A stretch of DNA of 64,000 nt from the NCBI GenBank assembly GCA_027575805.1, contig JANBPU010000004.1, positions 124,001-188,000 on the forward strand. Reading direction: 5' to 3'. The DNA is from Mycoemilia scoparia (Eukaryota > Kickxellomycota > Kickxellomycetes > Kickxellales > Kickxellaceae). Under the pieces are notes generated by a model. It did not search any database. It had not been told where the DNA came from and was given only the letters and a program-made list of their open reading frames with translations. Made by a program: the position numbers and the translations under genes. Position 1 is the first letter of the stretch. Each line of letters starts with the position of its first letter. Shown piece by piece: positions 32,701 through 42,266 of the stretch.

Positions 32701-34747
32701 CTGGATCAAAAATGCGCTAAAGATGGACAACAGATACGAATCTTCTGATATTAACAAGCATTCGTCCTCTGCTAACGATCTTATTGTTGCCTTTTCTCAG
32801 CAGGTAGAGATGTTGCAGCGAATTCATTGGCCAAATATAGAGGTCAAGGCGGAGTTCATTACTAGGTTTGCAAAGATTCTCTATGAATCGTTTGAAAAAT
32901 ATGCCATTGCAATGGAACAGGCATTCCTTGCCACTCTGAATAGGGCAAAGGCCGAAAACCAAAACAAAAAGAACTACAGCGTTGACAAGACCACTGGACT
33001 TGTCTACTTTACACCAGAAATGTGTGCGAAAATTAACAATGTTGCCTATGTTTTGGACCGCCTTTTCGACATCAATGAAAGCCTTGGCGTGGCTCAATTG
33101 GTCAAAGACTTGGGTGGCGACGACCGACCATCACTCAAACAAGTTTCCGATGAAAATTACTACCTGTTTTCTGTCAAGGTTATACGGGCAGAGGGATTAG
33201 GCATCTACAAAGCATTGCGCAACAGTGAACTCGATGAGTCGGCAAGACCCTATGTGAAGCTCATCACCCCTATCATGGAAGACGGTCGCACTGAAGACAA
33301 ACTTATTGGAAAGACGCGAAGAGTCCCGTTGAATGGCATGAATCCACGATGGGAGCAGACCTTTGATTGTGATTTCTCTCGAGCCCTTGAGGATAGGTGT
33401 GCCCCAATTGAAGTACGGGTCTGCACAAGAGGTGGACCCAAAAAGCTGGGCTCAAAAGAGCGCACCCATGCAAGGAGCTATTTCCCATTGTCACCACGCC
33501 TATTCCACCAGCTCGATTCCAGTCAGGACATTACTCTTGATCTTGAGCCCGCTGGTTACTTGTACCTAAGCATCACGATCGACAGAGAAAAAGACGATGT
33601 TGAGTTTTACTTTGGACGCATGATCCGCATGCTTAGCAGAACCCAGGAATATATGGAGACATTGATTATCGAGCATATATCTTCATACTTGCGTGAGCAG
33701 CTGCACCAGTGCGTTAGAACGTGTCGTAAAAAGGGAAAGTCTTTGGGAATAGGCGACCGACCAATGTCGCTTTTATTACTTGGCCAGAGAAGAAGTGGAC
33801 CCATGGCCTCAAAGACAGAAAACTCCGAGGACGCATTGATTCCGATCTTTAACTATTTGGAAAACAATCTCCACATGGTATATCATGAACTTTACTACGA
33901 AGTAGCAAATGAGGTGATCCTGAAGGTATGGAACGAAGTTCTAGTGACATTCCAGGATCTCTTGCTTCCACCACTATGCGGAAAATCGCGCTCACATAAA
34001 AGGTTGTCTCAGCAGGACTTCCAGACTATATTCTCCATGGTATCGCTGATGAAGTGGTACTTTAACGGCGGAGATGATGCTGATGGAATTCCGAAGGAAC
34101 AATTAGAATCCCAGACCTACAAGGAACTTATGGCAGTTGCTGAGTTATACTATAGACCAGTGCAAACCCTGATTGACTCATATATACAATCATTACGTGA
34201 TTCTATTATTCAGTCTCCGATTACTTTGTCAGTCCATGGTGAAAGTCAATCAGCCCTTCTAAACACCATAGATAGCGATGATGACGAGCCAGCAATGTCA
34301 CCAACAGAAGCCAAAAGGCAAGCACAGCAGCTATTACTTGGTTATGGAAAGGGATCTTTGTTCTCCAACCCTGTAAGACGAACTCACTCAGTATGGATGC
34401 ACAAAAATGTTGATAGCTTGAATCAACTCAAGAAGCAAAGCAAGCTTGCAACTGACCATGGAAACGCTATACTCCGGATACTCAAGTCCAGCAATGAGAG
34501 GCAAGCCACCAAGTTTGTCAAGGGCCAACTCAAAGCCCGAGTCCAACAAATGCGGTGGGAAATGAGACAGATTGCTGAACAACAAGCCAAGAACAGCAGG
34601 GAAGTATCTGAAAATAATGAAGAGGATCAGCAAAATCCGGTTAAACTAAAAGGAATCAGAGCTACGGCCAGCAATAAATTCCAGGTATCAACCTCAAAAC
34701 TTCATAACCAGCTGAAGTTTCTAACTACAAGAGATCTATCAAGCTAA
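29738..34747 (+). CDS. Munc13/Git1-like protein with MUN region and C2 domain
   Basis: Single exon, 1,669 residues. The first ~370 residues are Ser/Pro/Asn-rich and look disordered. A long helical MUN/DUF810-type region follows (about 370-1110), with a Gln/Ala/Thr low-complexity insert near 525-555. A C2 domain begins near residue 1140 (YYLFSVKVIRAEGLGIYK) and includes PYVKLITP, TRRVPLNGMNPRWEQTFDCD and GYLYLSITID. The MHD2-like part follows (FYFGRMIRMLSRTQEYM, LENNLHMVYHELYYEV and VLVTFQDLLLPPL). This MHD1-C2-MHD2 order is that of fungal Unc13/Munc13 relatives such as S. pombe Git1, implicated in cAMP signalling, and of animal proteins that prime secretory vesicles. The calcium-binding Asp set of the C2 domain is not obviously complete. 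The C-terminus is basic with a coiled coil. Confidence 0.88.
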   Translation: MVDTLPPMSIYGELPGTKEAKYSFSPSPNPGNSATSLVGRQASLLGSGPNYSQTRLDQSPHSSISNSAINIHHTGNFRKPAVITPITPPAIANTAAKAPLPPSIQKAGIDDGSLDIKSEGYDSNGEFINTEIPSFGNSDKAGEDYDQQAIRHPYSKVATRSSLTSFGKSMASLIQDVRPVEVIELQKKLDSVALDFSVDERVTYQYALRFALLLEEESRNAPPRMRLASYFNGHPSVQASNDVNDSNRPSTSSGDGSRYNRNIPSRIGIYGRHAYTKDGRVLSNYRQADHSNLNQEIPILPHTSFGEQFHPKNWRSSLADLGENAARLFGSADGAKLGIVSNIRQRKNQNSPIRPKTADPGRGHDDGEAKLTPDLMKSIIKCLGREVLNDSVHPFTKSCYNQLLDALKVKAFSKNLIDTGAIDDVLKLFAQFALIKCKFEQIIEKEDISRIIVSQVEKLVVVLCKMLNSKSSSRLARRACVRLSHYHSMNLPGVIPLAETSPPTSSRSNGTGFNTLSSTASLNSTSQHQQHHYQHIPAAAATTTTSSNHQSVSDWLQHIFKMQTTQHHYITQQLKQEATESNAVDDLKKWLHLTKIDRSFAGRPTDFISDPAYKRWKSREETSLDQLIVSFALKKTYNYSPFDTPASSQGPSSTHSTENYGSTTFHFVPENATAHFRKLIERSIINDIVEVHSASNNPQALVSLSTHSEDLLRQCAIGWRVSAQFRAICYLDIIADLVIGEKLPVQYLVDALANVEKNRNIVTISDWTNANQAYLLRVQSKVESYVLGLFGDILPSLHTETPSTLKPINSILRYLAIGDAWVDLQKTLCVPFSDDERRNCKHLLQPKISSRYKYIYQQAFGESNTGVYDFALFHSLAEKIWEDFELCKKLLPAKDLATNDRRYDIPTILFETEFLMLSNTLLDGIRQHGYSPDGANLEAALQLHNKMTDLTAALKKYSKEVIDLVDLCRLFRDNVDHWLSILERESAGWIKNALKMDNRYESSDINKHSSSANDLIVAFSQQVEMLQRIHWPNIEVKAEFITRFAKILYESFEKYAIAMEQAFLATLNRAKAENQNKKNYSVDKTTGLVYFTPEMCAKINNVAYVLDRLFDINESLGVAQLVKDLGGDDRPSLKQVSDENYYLFSVKVIRAEGLGIYKALRNSELDESARPYVKLITPIMEDGRTEDKLIGKTRRVPLNGMNPRWEQTFDCDFSRALEDRCAPIEVRVCTRGGPKKLGSKERTHARSYFPLSPRLFHQLDSSQDITLDLEPAGYLYLSITIDREKDDVEFYFGRMIRMLSRTQEYMETLIIEHISSYLREQLHQCVRTCRKKGKSLGIGDRPMSLLLLGQRRSGPMASKTENSEDALIPIFNYLENNLHMVYHELYYEVANEVILKVWNEVLVTFQDLLLPPLCGKSRSHKRLSQQDFQTIFSMVSLMKWYFNGGDDADGIPKEQLESQTYKELMAVAELYYRPVQTLIDSYIQSLRDSIIQSPITLSVHGESQSALLNTIDSDDDEPAMSPTEAKRQAQQLLLGYGKGSLFSNPVRRTHSVWMHKNVDSLNQLKKQSKLATDHGNAILRILKSSNERQATKFVKGQLKARVQQMRWEMRQIAEQQAKNSREVSENNEEDQQNPVKLKGIRATASNKFQVSTSKLHNQLKFLTTRDLSS

Positions 34748-35520
34748 TTTTAGCAAACAATTGTAACGATGACGACGTTAATAGCATATACAAAACCTTA
34801 TTTTTCTTGATATTATTCACATTTTGACATATATTTATTTACTTCATACGCATCTAAAATAAAATCTTAATTTCAAACTAAATTGTGTTTTATGGCAAGA
34901 TTTCGTATTAACAATACACACACATGTGGAGAATAATAGTAATAAAGTATATATATAATATATATATTTAAAAAGTAAGATTGTGTAGCATGTAAATGCC
35001 AACACATTTCAAAGCAAAAAACAAACGGCTTGGATGGGATAGAGGAATGTTATATATATATAATATAAAGTATATGGTGTGTACAAACATGGGAGATTAT
35101 TTTTGAAGGGCTAAAAGCAGAGAATACATGATAATATAGACTGGTCAATATATGCAAGTTGAAACTGACCTACTAGCAAAAATTGGCCCTTCAAAAAACA
35201 ACGATCCATATGTAGAGGCTAAGTATGAAAATATGGAACAATAAAAAAGTATGCTCCAAGAAGGTGGAGTGTAGGAGGGTTATTAACGTCATAATATGGG
35301 GATATATAAAGAAAGGGGAAAAAGGGGGAAAGGGGGATTTGGCATGAGATACATTGTGGTCATTACAAGTTTGTTAGTCAAAATAAGAACAGTCATAAAT
35401 ATACACCCTCCTGTCGTCACTATTAGATTCACTCAGAGAACATCTTGCCACATCGTCATAATTAAATATTAGGCTGTGAGCTATGGAGATAGTTGTGTAT
35501 TCATAAATGTAGAGGAGATA
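34748..35520. other. Convergent 3' spacer with one miniature element
   Basis: About 770 bases of AT-rich sequence with short TA repeats (34957-34971, 35051-35067) and one subfamily A element at 35090-35208. No gene is seen. Confidence 0.6.
35090..35208 (+). mobile_element. Miniature inverted-repeat element, subfamily A
   Basis: 119 bases with the left end TGGGAGATTATTTTTGAAGG and the right end CCCTTCAAAAAACAACGATC. The interior ACATGATAATATAGACTGGT and TGCAAGTTGAAACTG is shared with copies at 38591, 55147 and 57325. TA follows the right end. It does not code. Confidence 0.85.
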
Positions 35521-37195
35521 TTAGAACAAATCCAGGCATTTACGAAGATTAAAGTCATAGCAGCCAATGTTCGTGGATAATATATTTACCTTGGGCCCAA
35601 AGTTTGTCTTGTAGCATTTATTGCAGTATATGTTCCCGTCTCTGTCATTCATGTTTTGTGAATCCATAGTTCGACTACACCCTTGACAACGGAAACATCT
35701 ACGATGGTATTTGCGACCGCCACCAATCATCTAAACATCGATAGATATTACAAAATCAAATAAAGTACAATTTACATTACTCATCAATTTGAAAATATAT
35801 CAATACATTCAAATGAATACGAAAATTGCACCATGGTTACTTACCAACTCTGCTGCATAGATTCTCTCATTACACCTGGGACATGTGTCGGCGGGTATGT
35901 TGAAGTTTAATCGCTTAGGAACATAAGATGTCGAAAATGTTGTCGACGGAATCAAACCACGCACCGTTGACCCACCATTCGAATTCAAGTTGGAAAGCAT
36001 TGATATTGATGGTGTGGGTGCTCTCGATGGCATATAGCTCTCACTCATAAGAGTATTCAACCTCGACCGTGTCCTTACGGAAGTTGGTGACGAAGAAGGT
36101 TCGGCGTCTCTATACCCTTGCTGTGCCCTTATTGTACCGGAATCTAGATTCACAGAGTAGCTGCGTTCACGAACTGTTGCTTGTGGCGAATACTGTGATT
36201 TTGGCGAAAAATCTGGGTTAGACTCGCTACCACCTTGGAATTGAGATCGAGGCTTAGGCATTTCTTTCCACATCCTTTTATGGCAATATGTGCAGTATGC
36301 CTATAATTTAGAATATTCAAACATGCATATTGTGGTCTAAGTGTGCTCCCCAAAAGATAAGATACGAATATATATATATATATATATATACAGCACCATT
36401 TTGAATTATAAGTATAGATAAAATGACCTACCTCTCCCTCATGATCTACAACTTGGCCAGAGTTCAACGATTTTTTGCAATTCTATAACATTTAGAAGAC
36501 AATTCCATATTACAATTAGTCATATGCTTTTCCAGAAACACACGTATCATATGATTTACAAAACAGAATGTATGCAATACTTACAATACAACTTAAACAG
36601 CTCCTGTGCCAGGGACCTCCGGGACCAACAACCTATAATAATCGGTTATGCCAAAGATGAGTTAGCAGGCAAAAAACAAAAATATGAAATAAAAGGCCTG
36701 CTTTGGAATATGCCAATTCTACGGTTGTAATGGTCTGGTGGTTCACAATGTATAACTTTTATATCTTACCTTTTCAACTGCATATATGACTTTATCGCAA
36801 CGAGGACACCGATCCTTTGGTGTTGGAATGTTGAGCTGGCGAGGGTTTGTTGCAAATACAGCAGACGGAGAAAAGTAGCGTGGGGGCGTATTGGCGGCTG
36901 GAAATTTTTGTGTGGGTTTTGGCGATGGCGATGATTCAGCATGGTCTGAGAATGTAGGGGTTGGCGATGCTCTATTGCTTTCTGGCGATGCAGCCGACAT
37001 CGAGGATGGCATACTAGAAAGGCTTGGCGGTGTTGGCAGCGCAGGATATGCCTTATACTGGTCATTGCTATCATAATGCGGATCATGTTTTACTTTTATT
37101 GGATCCAGCAAGGCCCTTGACCCTAACGCCAAACAAATGTGGGGTGGTGTTAGCATGGGGTATATATTTCTGGATGAAACCATTCTCCATGGAGC

Positions 37196-37228
<33 letters not shown>

Positions 37229-37670
37229 GATTATATGAATAAATTACAACAAACCTTTGAGGCTGAATAGCTTTTTATAACAGGCCCGACAATAGATTTC
37301 CTTATCATGCTCAGTCATATTGGTCGATGATAGCGATTTGTTGCAGTTCTATTGATATTTTGCAGTGTTATCGCCTTCCATTTAAATTGCTTGTAAAGCG
37401 CAAATACGCCGCCATATATGCATGCATTATAAATAGAATGTAGCAGTCATTTTATCCACTTACTCTGCATTTGAAGCACGAGCGGTGCCAAGACCCTTCT
37501 GGACCAAGGACCTATGTATGCCAGGGACATAAATTTTGGATCCTTACTCTCTGCATTGAACAAATAGAGGAATGCCGAATTGGAAATGCAGCTTGCTGAC
37601 TTACCTCTTCGGCCATGTATACGGCCTTGCCACAACGCGGGCAGTCTGGCCGACGTCCAAAAATAGTCAT
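35521..37670 (-). CDS. Triple-LIM-domain protein
   Basis: Eight exons (37605-37670, 37464-37511, 37255-37348, 36770-37122, 36585-36632, 36432-36482, 35845-36300, 35521-35730) give 441 residues. Three CRP-like LIM domains are separated by Ser/Pro-rich linkers: LIM1 CPRCGKAVYMAEE...WHRSCFKC...YCRACYKK, LIM2 CPRCDKVIYAVEK...WHRSCLSC...YCTYCHKR, LIM3 CPRCNERIYAAEL...YHRRCFRC...YCNKCYKTNFGPK. LIM proteins of this kind are protein-binding adaptors, often for actin. All three domains are cut by a phase-0 intron right after the first zinc-ligand block. Two details are uncertain: exon 4 could begin at about 37195 (CACACAG acceptor) instead of 37122, and the C-terminus may splice after FGPK instead of reading through to 35521. 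The function is not assigned further. Confidence 0.82.
36368..36391. repeat. (TA)n microsatellite in a LIM-gene intron
   Basis: About twelve TA units in the intron between exons 6 and 7 of the LIM gene. Confidence 0.9.
37195..37224. repeat. (GT)n microsatellite in LIM-gene intron 3
   Basis: About fifteen GT units on the plus strand, read as (CA)n in the transcript. They lie just before a possible CACACAG splice acceptor, so length changes might affect acceptor choice. Confidence 0.9.
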
Positions 37671-39465
37671 TCTAGCACTGAAGATATAGTATAGTATACA
37701 GGGCTGGCTCGAAGGCTTAACGCGTTATATGCTGTTATAACAATTGAGACCAAAAAACACACACTTTGAGAAAAATGGAAGCAAGATGGTGGTTATGGAA
37801 CGCGTTTAGTGTGTGGAAATATGGTCGAAGGAGAATAAAGATTGTGTAGGCTTTTTTAGGAATAAATGGCTAAAAATTATAGCATGTGGGAAGCTTACAC
37901 CAAGGATTTCGCCACCTCAATGGCCTTTTACGCGTTTGCATGGCCGTCACGACATTGACTTTGACTTGGTGAAACCCAATAAACTTCCCAGGCAAAGCCA
38001 TAAACGAGTTTCTTTCCAAGCCCGCCGCTCGCATGCTGCCAATGCAGTTGCATTGTTTCCCCTTTTGTGTGCTTTGCATGACTTTGAGCAACCCGCCCTT
38101 ATCTGAGCATTGCTGTGTGGTTTATTACGACCAGGCGGGGAAGCCACTTTGCAAAGCCCAACTATAGTTCTGGTGACAGTGGATCCAAAGGTGGTAAAAG
38201 CTAAAGCCCAAAGATACCCTAGCCGTCACACAGCATCATCGCTAGGGTTTTTTCTCTCTCTCTCTCTTTCGCTTGCTCTTCTTTGAGGTCATCCCTTCTT
38301 TGTAGTAGGGCAAGAAGAGGGGGAGAAATAAACAATAGCCAACCCATAAACCTGGCGGCAGCTCTTTATCAGCAAATAATGTCAAATGGAAATAGCAGCG
38401 AATTCTGCAAGACAGCACGCATACAAAGCAATAGTGTATAGGATACGTCTCCTTCCCGATGGCTACCCCAAAAGACATGGAAAGCAACCCTTTGGACCAA
38501 ATAGCTACAATCCCTGGGTGTATGAGCTCGCTCCACTTAGACAGCAATGGCGCTTTGCTTGAGGTAGGGGACATCTACATGCCTGTCTTATGGATCATTA
38601 TTTTTGAAGGGCTGATTTTTACTAGTAGGCCAGTTTCAAATTACATACTGGCCAGCCTATATTATCATGTATGCTCTGTTTTTAGCCCTTCAAAAATAAC
38701 CTCCCTTATGTGCAAAAGACACAACGTGATTTTTAGTTTTAAACTGGACTATAAAATATGGACAAATGGTTCGCATTTAGGTGCGTGGCAACTTTAGTAT
38801 CGAATCCACAGAGCCACTCAATAGGCTGATGAAAGACTCGACAATGCTGCTTCAAATGTGTTCGAATAAAATGGGCAGTACATCATCCAAGGAAACGCCC
38901 CCCTTCCGTGTATCAAGTAAGGACAGACCGGCAACAATAAGCCCAAATTTCATATTCAGGTTAAACTGCTATACACATGCTGACAATTATTGGTTTTGAT
39001 GATTTTGAAATAGTATCGCAGCATGATCTAACCACAACTCTCGCCTACCATGGCAAAAACATAGTTGCTGCGCAATTTCAGCAGTAGCCTTACTCGAGCT
39101 GGTCAATTTATGATACCTATAGTTTTCAATCTTCACACATACATCAATAAATTCTAATTTCAACAGTATCTGCTGGTATCCTTGATGAGACAGCGCGCCC
39201 ACACTGCTGATAAATACTTGCAGATGATAATCAATGCAAAAAAATTACAAACACATGGATTGCCAGTAATCTGAAATATAACAAACACATAACCATTGCG
39301 GTCATAATTGCCCATAATTTGTTTCGTACTACTTATTGGGGAATTGAATCTACACGTGCCTTTTCAAATAGGAGCAAACCAAACATCCCTGTCCTGCATT
39401 CTTCAGCAACCACAAGCCGTTTACTTCAGCCACATTCCATCAACAGCTTTACTAATATCAACACC
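37671..39465. other. Spacer between divergent LIM and RNF121-like genes
   Basis: About 1.8 kb. The part at about 37900-38570 looks more GC-rich than surrounding spacers and holds a CT tract (38249-38268). One subfamily A element lies at 38591-38706. Open frames of up to 112 codons overlap the element or lack any domain. No gene is accepted. Confidence 0.5.
38591..38706 (-). mobile_element. Miniature inverted-repeat element, subfamily A, reverse orientation
   Basis: 116 bases, ends TGGATCATTATTTTTGAAGG and CCCTTCAAAAATAACCTCCC. Its reverse complement carries ACATGATAATATAGGCTGG and GAAACTGGCCTACTAGTAAA like the other A copies. TA lies directly to the left and one base beyond the right end. 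Confidence 0.85.
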
Positions 39466-41573
39466 ATGCAAAATATCCCAAACCATATAACAGCCGATGA
39501 AGAATTTCAGCGAAAACTGGACGAGTTCAACAAAGTCCACAAAGGTATTCACATTTAGACATGCACATCAAACATCTTTAAATACATATATAGCAAGTGC
39601 CATACATGCCGCTAAATAGAACACTAAATTCCAAACTGCAAATATACATTAGGCCATGAAAATAAGCATTTCATAATGTTTGCCCTGTTTGTGGTCATAA
39701 ACGCGGCATCATATAGTCTGTACAATGCATTCAAGGAAAAGCATCCAAAAAAGTGCCGATTCCTGACATTCTTTATATTGCTGTAAGTAATGTGCCTAAC
39801 TAAATGATTAGTCGCAAACCCCCCACCCCCTCCCGAACAAAACAAAGGAAATATGTTTCCTGATCCATCTAACAAAACAAAACAAAACAACCCCTTTGTA
39901 CATACTCCTGAATCATAAATCTCGACACATAGATTTATACCAATTTACTACGCCGTCCCAAACAATTGGACAAATTTCCTGTGGATGTGGTTTGCATACT
40001 GCACATACAACAGCCGGAGTGAGTTGGCCAATTGATTTAGGCATTACAACACTGAATATCAACCGTGCGCGCAGGGTTACTCTAGCCATATACATCTCTG
40101 TCTATTTATAGTGCTGTACTTATCTTCCCGAAATCCTCTCGACCAAGCTACACCAAGAAAAGTATACAGGTGGTTTTCTCTGATAAACCAAGCCTCATAT
40201 ACCGCAACAATGCTTGGACTGGTCCTGGTTGGATTTGGCGTGTTTGACATCGTCCCAAAATTCACCGACACTGAATCGTACATCGACTTTAGCTGGTACA
40301 CTGTGATGTACGGACTATATTTCGGGTAAGCATACATAGACATGAGCCATGCATACTTACAAGGATGTTATTGATTTTCGCTTCATCTCAATGGTTATAT
40401 ACAATGCGATTTATATGGGGCGTAGATTGCTAAGCCGGGATCTGGTATTTATATGTACTGAATGGATGGCCAGCACAGTGGGGGTAAAAATACCATAGAT
40501 ATTCTGATACATATGGGTGGTTATAGCTACATGTGGCGTATCTATTATCCACAAAAAAGCCAACGCTCTCTTTCCTGAATAATATGTATCTTTATTATAG
40601 TATTACAGCGCAGATAGGTTGGCTATAAAGATGCTTCCCGAAGGCGTTTGTGCTGTATGCAGTGGAACGCTTAAACCCCAAACCAGCAGGCAAACCAACA
40701 TGCACGAAGAATATGAAGATGATGGCGACGGTTTGCTCGGAGAAACAAAAACATCCAAACCCCGGAGAACTGATGCTTCTTCCAATACTCCCCCCAATGT
40801 CTTGAACGAATCTGTACATACGCTAAACTGCAGACACGCATTCCATTCAAGCTGCATTCGAGGATGGTGTGTTATTGGGAAGCGTGATATTTGCCCTTAT
40901 TGGTACTGTAGCAATATAAATTCTGCATAAATATGTATATGTATATCATAGAGATACTTTGGCGTATCTCTGCATTTATTGGATATATAAATACTGAACT
41001 TGCTCAATTCTATCATCTGAACAATAGCAAAGAAAAGGTCGATTTGGATGAATTTAAGCGGAACCCGTAAGTTTTACAATTAGATGAACCATGCATATGC
41101 ATCTCATGGCTGTTGGCCATAATATGTGATGATTTCACTAGTGATCAAATACCTATGGTAGGCAGAAATGCGGGTCTTCATTGGATTTTGGCCCAATCAT
41201 GAGCCAATCTATATGCAACTACTCCTGGGGACCCTCCATTTTGCCTAAGGCCTTGTGAACTCTGGCCATATATGTACTGTTCTATAGTAGACTATATTTC
41301 TATAAGATACATATATATACATACATACATACATACATACACATATAGATGGGATACCCACCAAATTGCATATATTACGATATTGGACAAGATTGAATAC
41401 CTGTTTAGATGGCAGCCTGTAAGTATGATGAGCATCAATTATCACTATCCATTGGAATCACATGGAAAAAACAATGATCTAACTTCCAGACCGTTTACTG
41501 CTTCCTTAACCGGCCGACATAGATTGTGTGGCCTGCCATTGGGTTGATCTATTGGCTTTTCGATCTCAATTAG
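39466..41573 (+). CDS. RNF121-like multi-pass RING E3 ligase
   Basis: Nine exons (39466-39544, 39653-39782, 39933-40018, 40112-40325, 40426-40483, 40601-40902, 41028-41066, 41349-41418, 41523-41573) join exactly in frame to 342 residues. The order of motifs matches animal RNF121/RNF175: KVHKGHENKHF, several membrane segments, DQATPRKVYRWFSLINQASY, YGLYFGLLSRDLVFICTEWM, then a RING-H2 finger CAVC...[27 protein letters not shown] and the tail KEKVDLDEFKRNPWDTHQIA ... WPAIGLIYWL. The last RING cysteine pair (CPYC) is formed only by splicing exon 6 to exon 7. RNF121 is an ER/Golgi ligase in protein quality control and trafficking. A ~55-residue acidic insert interrupts the RING between its first two zinc-ligand pairs. 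Intron 7 carries a miniature element and a (CATA)n tract. Confidence 0.9.
41124..41268 (-). mobile_element. Miniature element, family C, inside RNF121-like intron 7
   Basis: About 145 bases. The stretch GATTTCACTAGTGATCAAAT at one end and CCTTGTGAACTCTGGCCATA at the other match, in reverse complement, the copies at 55658, 56521 and 62687. It makes intron 7 the longest of the gene (282 nt), together with a (CATA)n tract at 41318-41341. Confidence 0.8.
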
Positions 41574-42266
41574 GCTAAAATGTAGCCCCTATAACAACTT
41601 GTATATGGTCGAATCTCACTACTAATCAGCCACACAATGGATGTGGGTGGGTTCCAGCAAAATATACCATAAATTTGAATAACAATTTTTAAAAATTGCA
41701 CAAATTCTGATGTATGTTGAGATATATATTGTTCTTTCAGGAATGGTGTGAAGCTGACTTTTCTCTTGAATATATGTATTATTATTATTGACTGTGCTAT
41801 TATGATTGTGATTTGATGATTATTAACTATTGCTCACTACTATTATTCCTTCTGTTTGTATATAAATATAATCTTTGGGGTGCCTTTTATGCCTAATAAC
41901 TTTAAAAATAAAGCCATGTGTGACTGCTATAATACATCACGTGTAAATAACAAGAATTAAGATTTTAAAATATTTTTGTAGTATTCTTTTTACATTATAA
42001 CTGAATAATGGTTGTGCAATTGCCAAGAAATATAAGTAGAAAGTGCACAATTAGGTGTGGTGGAGAAAGTGGTGGTGGCTGTGTTGTGACAATAATAAAA
42101 AAGTAAATATTATCTAGTTTGAGTTTTCACATCAATGAATGCCATGCAAGAACTTTATACTCTATAGTTGCCATATAATAGAATGTTGGCATCAGGAACA
42201 AAGTTTATGCCTTAGCAAGGGACACACATAGATGTAAATAGAATAACGTTATGGTGATGGTGGTAT
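41574..42266. other. Convergent 3' spacer with one family D element
   Basis: 693 AT-rich bases between the RNF121-like and citrate synthase stop codons. Apart from the short repeat at 41606-41669 nothing recognisable is seen. Confidence 0.6.
41606..41669 (+). repeat. Short dispersed element, family D
   Basis: 64 bases beginning TGGTCGAATCTCACTACTAA and ending CAGCAAAATATACCA, with TA on both sides. It resembles the sequences at 56212-56276 and 58408-58471. It does not code. Confidence 0.6.

Noticed and set aside
38459..38797. 112-codon plus-strand open frame
   Set aside because: It runs across the subfamily A element at 38591-38706 and has no domain.
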